DNA of 27,631 nt. It comes from CAAGNP01 sp964611185. Its GTDB lineage: Bacteria; Bacteroidota; Bacteroidia; Bacteroidales; UBA932. Both the position numbers and the translations under genes were made by a program. The notes beneath the pieces are model-generated. The model searched no databases, had not been told where the DNA came from, and saw only the letters and a program-made list of their open reading frames with translations. The stretch spans positions 1-27,631 of the forward strand of contig CAZSXE010000024.1 in the NCBI GenBank assembly GCA_964611185.1, read 5' to 3'. This document shows, in pieces, positions 7,606-15,788 of this stretch (position 1 is the first letter of the stretch; the number at the start of each line of letters is the position of its first letter).

Positions 7606-8944
7606 CAATTTTAAATTTTTTAACAAATCTTATAAACATAATCCCCGCCGTAGTGATAGAAATTATATCGGAAACGGGAAAACTGTACCATACCCCTTTA
7701 ATATCGAGAAAAGAGGGGAGAATAAAAAGACACGGAATAAGAAATATCAACTGTCTTGAAAGAGAGAGGAATATCGCTTTCCCGGGCTTTCCTATACTTT
7801 GAAAAAAATTGGAAACCACCATTTGAAAACCCAAAACAGGGAACATTATCATTACAATCCTCAACCCTACCGCAGAATGTTCTATAAGCTCTTCATCATT
7901 CGTAAAAGCTGAAACCACAAGACGGGGAAAAGATTCACCCACAATAAAACCGACAGTCATCACTACCATAGCATAAATAATGGTTTTTTTCACAACCTGA
8001 AGCACCCTACCGTTCTGCCGGGCACCGTAATTGTACCCTGCAATAGGCTGCATCCCCTGAGTAAGTCCCATAACCACCATTATAAAAAGGAAAACAATTC
8101 TATTTACAATTCCGTAAGCACCTATCGCAAGATCCCCTCCATAAGCCCCCAGCTGCTTGTTTATGACAATCACCACAAAGCAGCTTACGGCGTTCATCAA
8201 GAACGGAGCCATACCTATCGAAAGAGAGTCCAAAACTATTTTCTTTTTTAACCTGAAAATACCTTTTTGAAAATGGATAAGTTCATTCTTATTTGAGAAA
8301 ATGATTATCTGCCACACAAGAGCCGCCAACTGAGAAAGGACAGTGGCAAAAGCCGCTCCCCTTATCCCCATATCGAAAACGAAAATAAAAAGAGGATCGA
8401 GAATACAGTTAAGTAATACGGTAAATATGGTAGCCGTCATTGCCTGCTTGGGGTGTCCACTTGATCTCAAAAGGGCATTTAATCCAAAATAAAGGTGAGT
8501 AATGATGTTTCCCGCAAGTATAACGATCATATATTCTTTAGCGTAACTGAGGGTGTTCTCACTCGCACCGAAAAAATAGAGGACAGGATCGAGAAAAATC
8601 AGCGATACCACAGTAAAAATAGATCCGAGTAACAGATTCAATACCACCACATTACCAAGAACTTTCTTCGCATTATCGTAATCCTTCTGACCTAAAAGCA
8701 TCGAGGTAAGTGTAGAAGCTCCCACCCCTACGAGCGAACCGAAAGCAGCTGCAAGGTTCATTATCGGAAAAGTAAGCGCAAGCCCCGATATGGCATAAGG
8801 TCCTACCCCTTGCCCTATAAAAATACTGTCGGCGATATTATATAACGAAGAAGCCGTCATCGCAATAATGGCAGGAACAGCATACTTTTTAAGTAGCTTA
8901 CCGATTTTTTCTGTCCCGAGCTCGGTGGGAATATTCTGATTCAT
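7577..8944 (-). CDS. MATE family multidrug/Na+ antiporter (MepA-like)
   Basis: This is a 455-residue, 12-segment inner-membrane exporter. The N-terminal ELGTEKIGKLLKKYAVPAII followed by MTASSLYNIADSIFIGQGVG is characteristic of the DinF/MepA branch of MATE transporters. The second half repeats the pattern (MAPFLMNAVSCFVVIVINKQ, GLTQGMQPIAGYNYGA). Such proteins exchange drugs or cations against Na+ or H+; substrate here unknown. It is the first gene of a pair with the kinase-like gene, whose start it overlaps. A perfect -7 box ends only 5 nt before its ATG. It is divergent from cstA. Confidence 0.92.
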   Translation of the reverse strand: MNQNIPTELGTEKIGKLLKKYAVPAIIAMTASSLYNIADSIFIGQGVGPYAISGLALTFPIMNLAAAFGSLVGVGASTLTSMLLGQKDYDNAKKVLGNVVVLNLLLGSIFTVVSLIFLDPVLYFFGASENTLSYAKEYMIVILAGNIITHLYFGLNALLRSSGHPKQAMTATIFTVLLNCILDPLFIFVFDMGIRGAAFATVLSQLAALVWQIIIFSNKNELIHFQKGIFRLKKKIVLDSLSIGMAPFLMNAVSCFVVIVINKQLGAYGGDLAIGAYGIVNRIVFLFIMVVMGLTQGMQPIAGYNYGARQNGRVLQVVKKTIIYAMVVMTVGFIVGESFPRLVVSAFTNDEELIEHSAVGLRIVMIMFPVLGFQMVVSNFFQSIGKPGKAIFLSLSRQLIFLIPCLFILPSFLDIKGVWYSFPVSDIISITTAGIMFIRFVKKFKIDENEAELSK

Positions 8945-8949
8945 GTCAA

Positions 8950-8957
8950 CAAAATTA
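8950..8957 (-). promoter_or_regulatory. Bacteroidetes -7 box before the MATE gene
   Basis: TAATTTTG on the minus strand matches TAnnTTTG and ends 5 nt before the ATG at 8944. Transcription would start at or very near the start codon. It is arranged back-to-back with the cstA box at 8971-8978. Confidence 0.45.
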
Positions 8958-8970
8958 TATCATTTTTTGT

Positions 8971-8978
8971 TACTTTTG
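8971..8978 (+). promoter_or_regulatory. Bacteroidetes -7 box before cstA
   Basis: TACTTTTG matches TAnnTTTG exactly and ends 24 nt before the ATG at 9003, leaving a leader of roughly 18 nt. No convincing -33 element is visible. Confidence 0.5.
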
Positions 8979-9002
8979 TAACATAATGTTAAACTTTTCA
9001 AA

Positions 9003-10436
9003 ATGATTACTTTTATTGTTTCTATTTCTGTTCTGATTCTCGGTTATATTTTTTACGGTAAATTCATAGACAGGTTTTTCGGAGCATCCTCAAAGATAGA
9101 GACTCCCGCCAAGCGTTTGGCAGACGGAGTTGATTACAAAGTGCTCAGCCCCTGGAGAATTTTCATCATTCAGTTTTTAAACATAGCCGGACTCGGTCCC
9201 ATATTCGGAGCGATATTAGGTGCCGCCTACGGCCCTGTTGCATATATTTGGATAGTAGTGGGCTGTATTTTCATGGGTGCGTCTCACGACTATTTTTCAG
9301 GAATGCTTTCGATAAGGAACGACGGGATGAGCCTTCCCGATATGGTAGGGAAATATCTCGGTAAAGGGGTTAAAAGGTTTCTTCTGTTCTTTACATGCCT
9401 CCTTCTTATTGCCGTAGGCTCATCATTCGTAACAGGACCTGCAGATTTAGTGGCATCACTTACCGGATCCAACAAGCTAATATGGTTATATATAATTTTT
9501 GCCTATTATATTGCCGCCACACTCCTTCCTATCGACAAAATAATCGGCAAAGTCTATCCATATATGGGTGCTCTGCTCCTAATAATGGCACTTGGAATCG
9601 CCTCAATGCTTTTTATAAAAGGATTTTCCGGAGAAATAACCCTTGTAGAGCTGACTCGCGACAATTTCAAGAATTTTCATTCAGATCCTGATTCCAATAT
9701 CCTCATCCCCATGCTCTTTATCGTCATCTCCTGCGGAGCAATATCGGGGTTCCATTCCACCCAGTCCCCTCTTATGGCACGCTGCATGAGTGATGAAAAG
9801 TACGGGCGTCCTATTTTTTACGGAGCGATGATTTGCGAAGGGATAGTGACTTTGATTTGGGCTACAGCCGCCATGTCATATTTCGGAGGTCCTGAAGGGT
9901 TAAACACAGCCGCCGGCAACGGCCTTACACCCGCCATAATAGTAGATTTAATATGCAAAACATGGTTTGGACAGGTAGGGGCAGCAATTGCAATCTTAGG
10001 AGTAGTAGTGTGCCCCTTAACATCAGGTGACACCGCCTTCAGGAGTATGCGACTCATTTTAGCCGATGCGCTGAAGCTAAATCAGAAGCCGATGAGAAAC
10101 AGACTTTATATCGCGATTCCCATATTTATATTAGCATATTTTATATGTACTTTCGATTTTTCCACAATATGGAAATATGTGGGGATAGCCAATCAGATTT
10201 TAGCAGCGATTGTCCTGTGGACAGGGTCGGTATATTTAGCAAAAGAGAGGAAAAATCACATTTTCCTCTCAATTCCTGCCGCATTCCTTACTTTTGTATG
10301 CGTAAGTTATTTTATGATTGCACCTTATAAAGCAGGAGGGCTATTCCTTAATCACACTATAAGCTACATAGTAGGCGTAATATCGGCACTCGGACTCTAC
10401 TGCTTCTTTATGGTAAAAACTAAAAAGTACTACTAA
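9003..10436 (+). CDS. cstA: CstA family carbon-starvation transporter (peptide/pyruvate uptake)
   Basis: This is a 477-residue polytopic inner-membrane protein. The CstA signature is clear: FFGASSKIETPAKRLADGVDY and VLSPWRIFIIQFLNIAGLGP near the N-terminus, then GASHDYFSGMLSIRNDGMSL, a central FHSTQSPLMARCMSDEKYGR, and GDTAFRSMRLILADAL. CstA proteins import peptides and, in enterobacteria, pyruvate. The length fits the short Bacteroidota/Clostridia form rather than the roughly 700-residue E. coli protein. Its stop overlaps the stop of the convergent buk gene by 4 bp, so no terminator fits between them. Next to ackA-ptb-buk, a role in feeding fermentation with peptides or pyruvate is plausible but inferred. 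Confidence 0.92.
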   Translation: MITFIVSISVLILGYIFYGKFIDRFFGASSKIETPAKRLADGVDYKVLSPWRIFIIQFLNIAGLGPIFGAILGAAYGPVAYIWIVVGCIFMGASHDYFSGMLSIRNDGMSLPDMVGKYLGKGVKRFLLFFTCLLLIAVGSSFVTGPADLVASLTGSNKLIWLYIIFAYYIAATLLPIDKIIGKVYPYMGALLLIMALGIASMLFIKGFSGEITLVELTRDNFKNFHSDPDSNILIPMLFIVISCGAISGFHSTQSPLMARCMSDEKYGRPIFYGAMICEGIVTLIWATAAMSYFGGPEGLNTAAGNGLTPAIIVDLICKTWFGQVGAAIAILGVVVCPLTSGDTAFRSMRLILADALKLNQKPMRNRLYIAIPIFILAYFICTFDFSTIWKYVGIANQILAAIVLWTGSVYLAKERKNHIFLSIPAAFLTFVCVSYFMIAPYKAGGLFLNHTISYIVGVISALGLYCFFMVKTKKYY

Positions 10437-11497
10437 TAAATTTTCACCTTTTCCTTTCCCTCTATCACGGAAAGACCGTTCATAGCCAAGGCACCCATCT
10501 CATCTTCACCCGGATATACCTTTACGGGGGCGATGAATTTTACCATATCCGATAATTGCTTCATCATCCCTTTTCCGTATGCAATTCCCCCTGTAATGAG
10601 GATAGCATCCACATTGCCCGAAAGGGCGGCAGCTTCGGCTCCTATTGCTTTAGCTACATTAAAGAGAAATGCATCAGAAATGAGTTTCGCCTCTTTATCG
10701 CCCGCTTCAACTCTTTTTTCCACCTCTTGGAAAGAATTGGTCCCCAAATGAGCCACTACTCCCCCGTTTCCGTTTATTATTTTCTTAATATCATTCAATG
10801 AGTATTTTCCGCTGAAACAGGCCTCTGCGAGGGGAAGAGCCGTAATCGAACCTGAACGCTCGGGGCTGAACGGTCCATCTCCCTTCAGTGCGTTATTGGT
10901 GTCCACCACCAAACCGTGACTATGTGCGCTCACTGAAACTCCACCTCCCAAGTGGGCAACAATCAAATTCAATTCGCTGTAAGGTTTCCCCACTTGAGCA
11001 GCATACTGCCTGGCTATCGCCTTTTGATTAAGTGCGTGAAAAATGGAAACTCGCGGGAAAAGAGGATGCCCTCCCACACGAGCTACATCGCTCAATTCAT
11101 CTACGACCACGGGGTCAGCTATGAAAGCACGACACCCCGACTCTTTTGCCATTGTAAATGCGATGATTCCCCCCAGATTACTTGCATGCTCCCCATATTG
11201 AGCCGAGCTCAAATCCTTAACCATCTCATCATTAACTTCATACACCCCCGAGGCAATAGGTCTTAAAAGCCCGCCACGCCCCACTATTACTTCAATATCG
11301 AGAAGGGAGATACCGGCTTCCGCCAATGCGGCAGTGATAGCATCCTTGCGGAACTGATACTGATCGATTACTTTTTCATAAGAAGAGATCTCTTCGGCTG
11401 AATGTCTTAAAGTTTTACTGTAAAACTCTTTTCTTCCATCATATACAGCTATCTTAGTGGAAGTCGAACCAGGATTTATCGCTAAGATATATTTCAT
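10433..11497 (-). CDS. buk: Butyrate kinase
   Basis: This 354-residue cytosolic enzyme of the acetate-kinase/ASKHA fold converts butyryl-phosphate plus ADP to butyrate plus ATP. Branched acyl-phosphates are likely also accepted. It begins with the family phosphate-binding motif ILAINPGSTSTKIAVYDG. It also has IVGRGGLLRPI, VSIFHALNQKAIARQYA, VAHLGGGVSVSAH and the nucleotide-site ILITGGIAYGKG, which set Buk apart from AckA. Its start is 2 nt after the ptb stop, so it is the third gene of ackA-ptb-buk. The TAG stop overlaps the cstA stop. Length is normal for the family and no key motif looks damaged. Confidence 0.93.
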   Translation of the reverse strand: MKYILAINPGSTSTKIAVYDGRKEFYSKTLRHSAEEISSYEKVIDQYQFRKDAITAALAEAGISLLDIEVIVGRGGLLRPIASGVYEVNDEMVKDLSSAQYGEHASNLGGIIAFTMAKESGCRAFIADPVVVDELSDVARVGGHPLFPRVSIFHALNQKAIARQYAAQVGKPYSELNLIVAHLGGGVSVSAHSHGLVVDTNNALKGDGPFSPERSGSITALPLAEACFSGKYSLNDIKKIINGNGGVVAHLGTNSFQEVEKRVEAGDKEAKLISDAFLFNVAKAIGAEAAALSGNVDAILITGGIAYGKGMMKQLSDMVKFIAPVKVYPGEDEMGALAMNGLSVIEGKEKVKIY

Positions 11498-11499
11498 CG

Positions 11500-12405
11500 C
11501 TATTTTGCAGTTAGAGCAGCTAATGCTATTGAATTTAACTTGGTCTCGATACTGTCTGCTCTGCTCGAAAGAACGCAGGGAGCTTTCGCACCTGCTACAA
11601 TAGCGGACTGTTTAACGCCCTTACATAGCTGAGAATTAACTTTATAAAACACATTTGCAGATTCGATATTAGGGAATACAAGGCAGTCTGCATCACCTGC
11701 CACAGGGCTGACGAGCTTCTTTATAGCCACAGCCTCACTTGAAAGAGCCACATCGAGAGCTAAAGGACCATCCCCCACACAGCCGGGGATCTGACCTCTA
11801 TCTATCATTTTGGAGATAATAGCGGCATCCACACACGCCTGCATAGCGGGAAGCATCTGCTCCGTAGCTGCGACAATGGCTACCTTAGGTTTGGAAATAT
11901 CGAGAGCCTTAGCAGTATTGACAAGGTATTTGGTAATAGCTACTTTCTGACTCAAATCGGGTGCAGGGATTACTGCCATATCGCCCAGGATGATGAGCTT
12001 GTGATAATTGGGATTCTGCAACACGCATACATGGGAAAGGACAGCCTTGGGAGGGAGAAGTCCCCTCTCTTTATTAAGAATAGCCCTCATATACTTATCG
12101 GTGGAGCAAAGTCCTTTCATAAGGATGTCCCCTTCTTTGTTATTAATCATATCCACAGCAGTGGAAATCGCTTTTAGTTCCTCCTTAATATCGACAATCT
12201 TAAAAATAGAAATATCTATCTTTTCAGCCTCGCATACCTTTTCAATCATATTGAGATCACCCACCAATGTAGCATCTACAATACCCATTTGAGCTGCTCT
12301 ATAAGCAGCAGTAATAGTGTGATCATCTACAGCCCATGCTGCAACTAAACGCTTTTTTGTCTTAGAACGTAACTGTTCAAAAATCTGTTCAAAATTTGTA
12401 ATCAT
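11500..12405 (-). CDS. ptb: Phosphate butyryltransferase
   Basis: This 301-residue cytosolic protein of the phosphotransacylase (PTA_PTB) family exchanges CoA for phosphate on butyryl-CoA or branched-chain acyl-CoAs. It gives the acyl-phosphate used by Buk. Family signatures are DILMKGLCSTDKYMRAILN (about residues 93-111), a central SHVCVLQNPNYHKLIILGD, and GDADCLVFPNIESANVFYK near the C-terminus. The size (about 300 residues) and partnership with Buk favour Ptb over Pta. It lies 24 nt after ackA and 2 nt before buk, so translational coupling to buk is likely. Confidence 0.9.
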   Translation of the reverse strand: MITNFEQIFEQLRSKTKKRLVAAWAVDDHTITAAYRAAQMGIVDATLVGDLNMIEKVCEAEKIDISIFKIVDIKEELKAISTAVDMINNKEGDILMKGLCSTDKYMRAILNKERGLLPPKAVLSHVCVLQNPNYHKLIILGDMAVIPAPDLSQKVAITKYLVNTAKALDISKPKVAIVAATEQMLPAMQACVDAAIISKMIDRGQIPGCVGDGPLALDVALSSEAVAIKKLVSPVAGDADCLVFPNIESANVFYKVNSQLCKGVKQSAIVAGAKAPCVLSSRADSIETKLNSIALAALTAK

Positions 12406-12429
12406 TTCGTTATTATTTTTTACATAAAA

Positions 12430-13635
12430 TTATTTTACAATGTGCATCGTATCTCTTGCTATTACAAGCTCTTCATTAGTAGTAACGGTAGCTACTACCA
12501 CTTTTGACCCCTCCTTGGTAAGAATTTTATCCTCCCCACGGACACCGTCATTTTTAGAATCATCAAAATCCACTCCCAAATACCCTAAAGTAGAGCAGAT
12601 ATTTTTACGAGCTTTAAAATCATTTTCACCGATTCCACCCGTGAAAACAATCAAGTCTATCCCACCCATAACGGCACTGAAAGCACCTATATATTTCCTT
12701 ACGCTATGATAGAAAATATTCAGAGACAGGGCGGCACGTTTATTCCCCTCATTTGCAGCTTTATCAATATCTCGGCAGTCAGAGGAAACTCCGGAAACTC
12801 CCATGAATCCGCTCTCTTTATTCAACACTTTATTAATCCCCTCAGCATCAAGGTTCTCTTTTTGCTGAAGAAAAATAACAAGACCTGCATCAATATTTCC
12901 GCAACGGGTACCCATCTCTACACCCTCGACAGGGGTGAATCCCATTGAGGTATCTATCGACTTACCATTTAACACTGCTGTCACTGAGCCTCCGTTTCCG
13001 AGGTGACAAGTCACCACTTTTGACCTATTTATATCAAGCCCCGCAAGAGCACACCCTTTTTCAGCTACGAATTTATGGCTTGTACCATGAAAGCCATAGC
13101 GACGAGTCTTGTATTTTTCGTAATATTTATAAGGAATAGCATACATATAGGCATAATCAGGCATACTCTGATGGAAAGATGTATCAAATACAGCTACCTG
13201 CGGAGTACCGGGCATAAGCTTATCCACCGCCCTTATACCTAAAAGATTAGCTGGATTATGAAGAGGGGCGAGCTCACATAGCCTTTCAATACCTTCTATC
13301 ACTTTTTCATCAACTCTGCATGATTTGGGGAAAGTCTCCCCACCATGAGCCACCCTATGCCCCACTGCATCGATATCGCCAAGTGATTTCAACACGCCGT
13401 GAACAGGATCCACAAGAAGATCAAGAACCGATTTAATCCCCTCTGTATGAGTGGGTACCGGCTTGTGAATTTCCAATTTATCCTTACCTGTGGCCTTATG
13501 GGTTATATCTCCACATTCAAGCCCTATCCTCTCGACAAGACCTTTCGCTAAAAGTGAATAATCTTTATCGTCTTTCATATCAAGTACTTGATATTTTAAA
13601 GAAGAACTGCCACAATTCAATACTAATATTATCAT
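12430..13635 (-). CDS. ackA: Acetate kinase
   Basis: This 401-residue cytosolic enzyme makes ATP and acetate from acetyl-phosphate. All hallmark blocks are present: VLNCGSSSLKYQVLD at the N-terminus, DAVGHRVAHGGE, VFDTSFHQSMPDYAYMYAIP, RRYGFHGTSHKFVAE, HLGNGGSVTAV, TPVEGVEMGTRCGNIDAG and FTGGIGEN. Length is standard. It is the first gene of the ackA-ptb-buk run. Its usual partner pta is not in the window, so acetyl-phosphate must come from a Pta elsewhere or from side activity of Ptb (inference). A -7 box lies 37 nt upstream of the start. Confidence 0.95.
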   Translation of the reverse strand: MIILVLNCGSSSLKYQVLDMKDDKDYSLLAKGLVERIGLECGDITHKATGKDKLEIHKPVPTHTEGIKSVLDLLVDPVHGVLKSLGDIDAVGHRVAHGGETFPKSCRVDEKVIEGIERLCELAPLHNPANLLGIRAVDKLMPGTPQVAVFDTSFHQSMPDYAYMYAIPYKYYEKYKTRRYGFHGTSHKFVAEKGCALAGLDINRSKVVTCHLGNGGSVTAVLNGKSIDTSMGFTPVEGVEMGTRCGNIDAGLVIFLQQKENLDAEGINKVLNKESGFMGVSGVSSDCRDIDKAANEGNKRAALSLNIFYHSVRKYIGAFSAVMGGIDLIVFTGGIGENDFKARKNICSTLGYLGVDFDDSKNDGVRGEDKILTKEGSKVVVATVTTNEELVIARDTMHIVK

Positions 13636-13672
13636 ATTTAAAATTTTAATTATAATTCAAAAGCAAAGTTTG

Positions 13673-13680
13673 CAAAGTTA
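13673..13680 (-). promoter_or_regulatory. Bacteroidetes -7 box for ackA-ptb-buk
   Basis: TAACTTTG on the minus strand matches TAnnTTTG, 37 nt before ATG 13635. It lies in a direct repeat of GCAAAGTT (13663-13670 and 13672-13679, + strand reading). The divergent comEC start is only 9 bp further on. Confidence 0.45.
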
Positions 13681-13688
13681 AGCAATAT

Positions 13689-14837
13689 ATGCCAAAAGAG
13701 AGAAATTTTTATTACCTTGCAGAAAAATATAAAGTAGAGATGAGAGGCGAGAGATTCATATTCTATTTTTCGGCAGCATTCATTACAGGGAATCTGCTTA
13801 CTAACTATATTTCATATTACCTATTTGAGTGGCAGATTCTATTTTTGTGTATATTCGATCTACTGCTTATTATCCCCTTAGTGTTATTACTCTTATTCCC
13901 AAAATGGCGTTTCAAATCCCTTTTTCTCATCACATTTTTTCTAATCGGTTCACTTATGAGGGGGGAGGATATAATTATGAAATCGGGTGAGAGTCAAAAC
14001 TCAATATCAAATTCTGCACTGATTGTCAATTCCCGAAAAAAATTTGAAATACGCCTTCAAAAATTGATACCTGCCTCCAGTAAAGAGACATACTCCATTC
14101 TCAAGGCATTGTCCATAGGAGACAAGAGAGATATTCCGAAAGAATTGAAAGATTCATTCAAAGTGAGCGGAGCTATGCATCTCCTCGCACTTTCAGGGCT
14201 TCATGTAGGATTTCTATACGGCTTTCTCTCATTTATCTTCTCTTTTTTGGGAAATGGGCGAAAGGGTAAGATGGTCCGAGGGGCCATAGCAATCCCCTTT
14301 TTGTGGTTTTTCACTCTGTTTACCGGTGCAAGCCCCTCTATTTGCAGAGCGGTAATAATGGCTACCGTATATCAGGTAGGGAACATTCTATCAAGAGAAA
14401 ACAACGGCCTCAACTCACTTGCAATAAGCGCATTACTCATCACTGTTATAGATTCCGAAGCACCATCGGGAATAAGTTTTCAACTATCATACTGCGCCAT
14501 GCTCGGGATATTCTCACTTTTTCCCATAATGAAAAAAGCCATACTCTATTTCACTAAAAACACAATAATCACCAAAATATGGAATACTGCCGCAATGACT
14601 ATCTCGTGCCAAATTTTCACAATTCCCCTAACTCTCTACTATTTTGATTCGTTTTCACATTTTTCACTCCTTACAAATATAATATCAATACCACTTACAG
14701 GGGTAATAATGTCCTTTATTTCAGTGTCACTGATAATTATAGATATTCCCATAATCGGAGAAGCATCGTCTGCCGCGCTGAACTTCCTTATAGAGGTGCT
14801 AAATTACATTATGGTCATTATATCGAAACTGCAATAA
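13689..14837 (+). CDS. comEC: Compact ComEC/Rec2 family DNA-uptake channel protein
   Basis: This 382-residue inner-membrane protein has the Competence-domain signatures GAMHLLALSGLHVGFLYGFL (about residues 158-177) and LFTGASPSICRAVIMATVYQ (about 212-231). FQLSYCAMLGIFSLFP (about 265-280) also fits. ComEC carries transforming DNA across the inner membrane. Three N-terminal hydrophobic segments come first, but only about 35 residues separate them from the Competence domain. The OB-fold part of the usual N-terminal (DUF4131) region therefore seems missing, and there is no C-terminal metallo-beta-lactamase domain. Typical Bacteroidota proteins are about 600-700 residues. The frame is intact, so this is a short form, not an obvious frameshift. 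ATG 13740 is an alternative start. The last 20 bp overlap the convergent transporter gene. Confidence 0.82.
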   Translation: MPKERNFYYLAEKYKVEMRGERFIFYFSAAFITGNLLTNYISYYLFEWQILFLCIFDLLLIIPLVLLLLFPKWRFKSLFLITFFLIGSLMRGEDIIMKSGESQNSISNSALIVNSRKKFEIRLQKLIPASSKETYSILKALSIGDKRDIPKELKDSFKVSGAMHLLALSGLHVGFLYGFLSFIFSFLGNGRKGKMVRGAIAIPFLWFFTLFTGASPSICRAVIMATVYQVGNILSRENNGLNSLAISALLITVIDSEAPSGISFQLSYCAMLGIFSLFPIMKKAILYFTKNTIITKIWNTAAMTISCQIFTIPLTLYYFDSFSHFSLLTNIISIPLTGVIMSFISVSLIIIDIPIIGEASSAALNFLIEVLNYIMVIISKLQ

Positions 14838-15711
14838 CGGCTACGGCTGCTACTGCCACGGCTATCCCTATCCATTGCCTTGGGGAAAGCTTTTCTTTAA
14901 AGAAAAATACTCCGATCAAAGATGTAAAAGCGACAGTCGAAGCATTTACCACGGGGAAAACTATCGAACCTCCGAACACATTTACATTTGCCATCAAAAG
15001 TCTTGCAGTAAAATAATTGCTCAGACCGAGTAAAAGCCCGATTAAAACACTCTTCCACGAAAAAGAAAAACCATTTTTCTTAATATCAGCAACAGATAGT
15101 ACAATGCAGAAAAAAAGAGAAGAGAGAAAGATGAAAAAAATGAATATCTGAGTGTCGCTTACGGTATTCAACAAAAACGCCCTTGACAGCTCCTGCGATT
15201 CATCCGAAATGCCTGAGCATAGAAAGACAAGAATAGGGAGAAGAACGGCCCCTATCGCTTTGCCCCCCTTATTATCGTTCCTCTCTTTTTTATATAAAAT
15301 AAGATAAAAAGAAATCAAAGTCAAAATCAGCCCTAATATCTTGAGATACAAGTTATTATTCTGTCCGAGAAAAACAATGCCTACCAGAACCGGTATAACG
15401 ACGGACATCTTGGAAAAGGCAGATGTAAGTCCCACTCCTGCCCGCTTTGTGGAGGTCATCATAAGGATAAAGTTCAAGACAAATAAGAACCCTATAATCA
15501 ATGAAGGCCATATTGCAAAAAGACTCCTTCCTCCATCCAAAACAAATCCCCCTTCAAAATAGACACTAATCCAGGAGGTAGCCACTGCTACTATATAATT
15601 AATAACAAGAACCTGATATTTGTTAGTTTTATCTGAATTTGCAAGTTTAAGGGCCACAAAAATACCTACTGAAGCTACTATTTGAAGGAGAAGAAGTAAC
15701 GCATATTTCAT
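14818..15711 (-). CDS. DMT superfamily (EamA-type) transporter
   Basis: This 297-residue inner-membrane protein has about ten hydrophobic segments in two halves, as expected for EamA-like drug/metabolite transporters. The second half ends VVNASTVAFTSLIGVFFFKE and LSPRQWIGIAVAVAAVAVIA, a conserved EamA ending. The first half contains a short acidic-basic loop (KKERNDNKGGK). The substrate is unknown. It is divergent from the PurF-like gene and convergent with comEC, whose coding end it overlaps by 20 bp. Confidence 0.82.
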   Translation of the reverse strand: MKYALLLLLQIVASVGIFVALKLANSDKTNKYQVLVINYIVAVATSWISVYFEGGFVLDGGRSLFAIWPSLIIGFLFVLNFILMMTSTKRAGVGLTSAFSKMSVVIPVLVGIVFLGQNNNLYLKILGLILTLISFYLILYKKERNDNKGGKAIGAVLLPILVFLCSGISDESQELSRAFLLNTVSDTQIFIFFIFLSSLFFCIVLSVADIKKNGFSFSWKSVLIGLLLGLSNYFTARLLMANVNVFGGSIVFPVVNASTVAFTSLIGVFFFKEKLSPRQWIGIAVAVAAVAVIAVSI

Positions 15712-15736
15712 GTTAATAATTATCTGATAATGTTCA

Positions 15737-15744
15737 CAAAATTA
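15737..15744 (-). promoter_or_regulatory. Bacteroidetes -7 box before the DMT transporter
   Basis: TAATTTTG on the minus strand matches TAnnTTTG, 25 nt upstream of the start at 15711. Only 13 bp separate it from the + strand box at 15758-15765, so the divergent promoters must overlap. Confidence 0.45.
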
Positions 15745-15757
15745 TGAATCTTTTTCA

Positions 15758-15765
15758 TATTTTTG
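15758..15765 (+). promoter_or_regulatory. Bacteroidetes -7 box before the PurF-like gene
   Basis: TATTTTTG matches TAnnTTTG and lies 23 nt before ATG 15789. This supports 15789 over the upstream in-frame ATG at 15744, which would lie upstream of the box. Confidence 0.5.
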
Positions 15766-15788
15766 CACTTTCTAAAAAATATCAACAA

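Noticed and set aside
10433..11497. Second acetate kinase instead of butyrate kinase
   Set aside because: The INPGSTSTK start, shorter length and pairing with ptb fit Buk; AckA motifs such as RRYGFHGTSH are absent.
13689..14837. ComEC cut short by a frameshift
   Set aside because: The frame is continuous through the Competence domain, and a convergent gene begins at once after it, leaving no room for a lost 3' domain; the missing part is internal or N-terminal.
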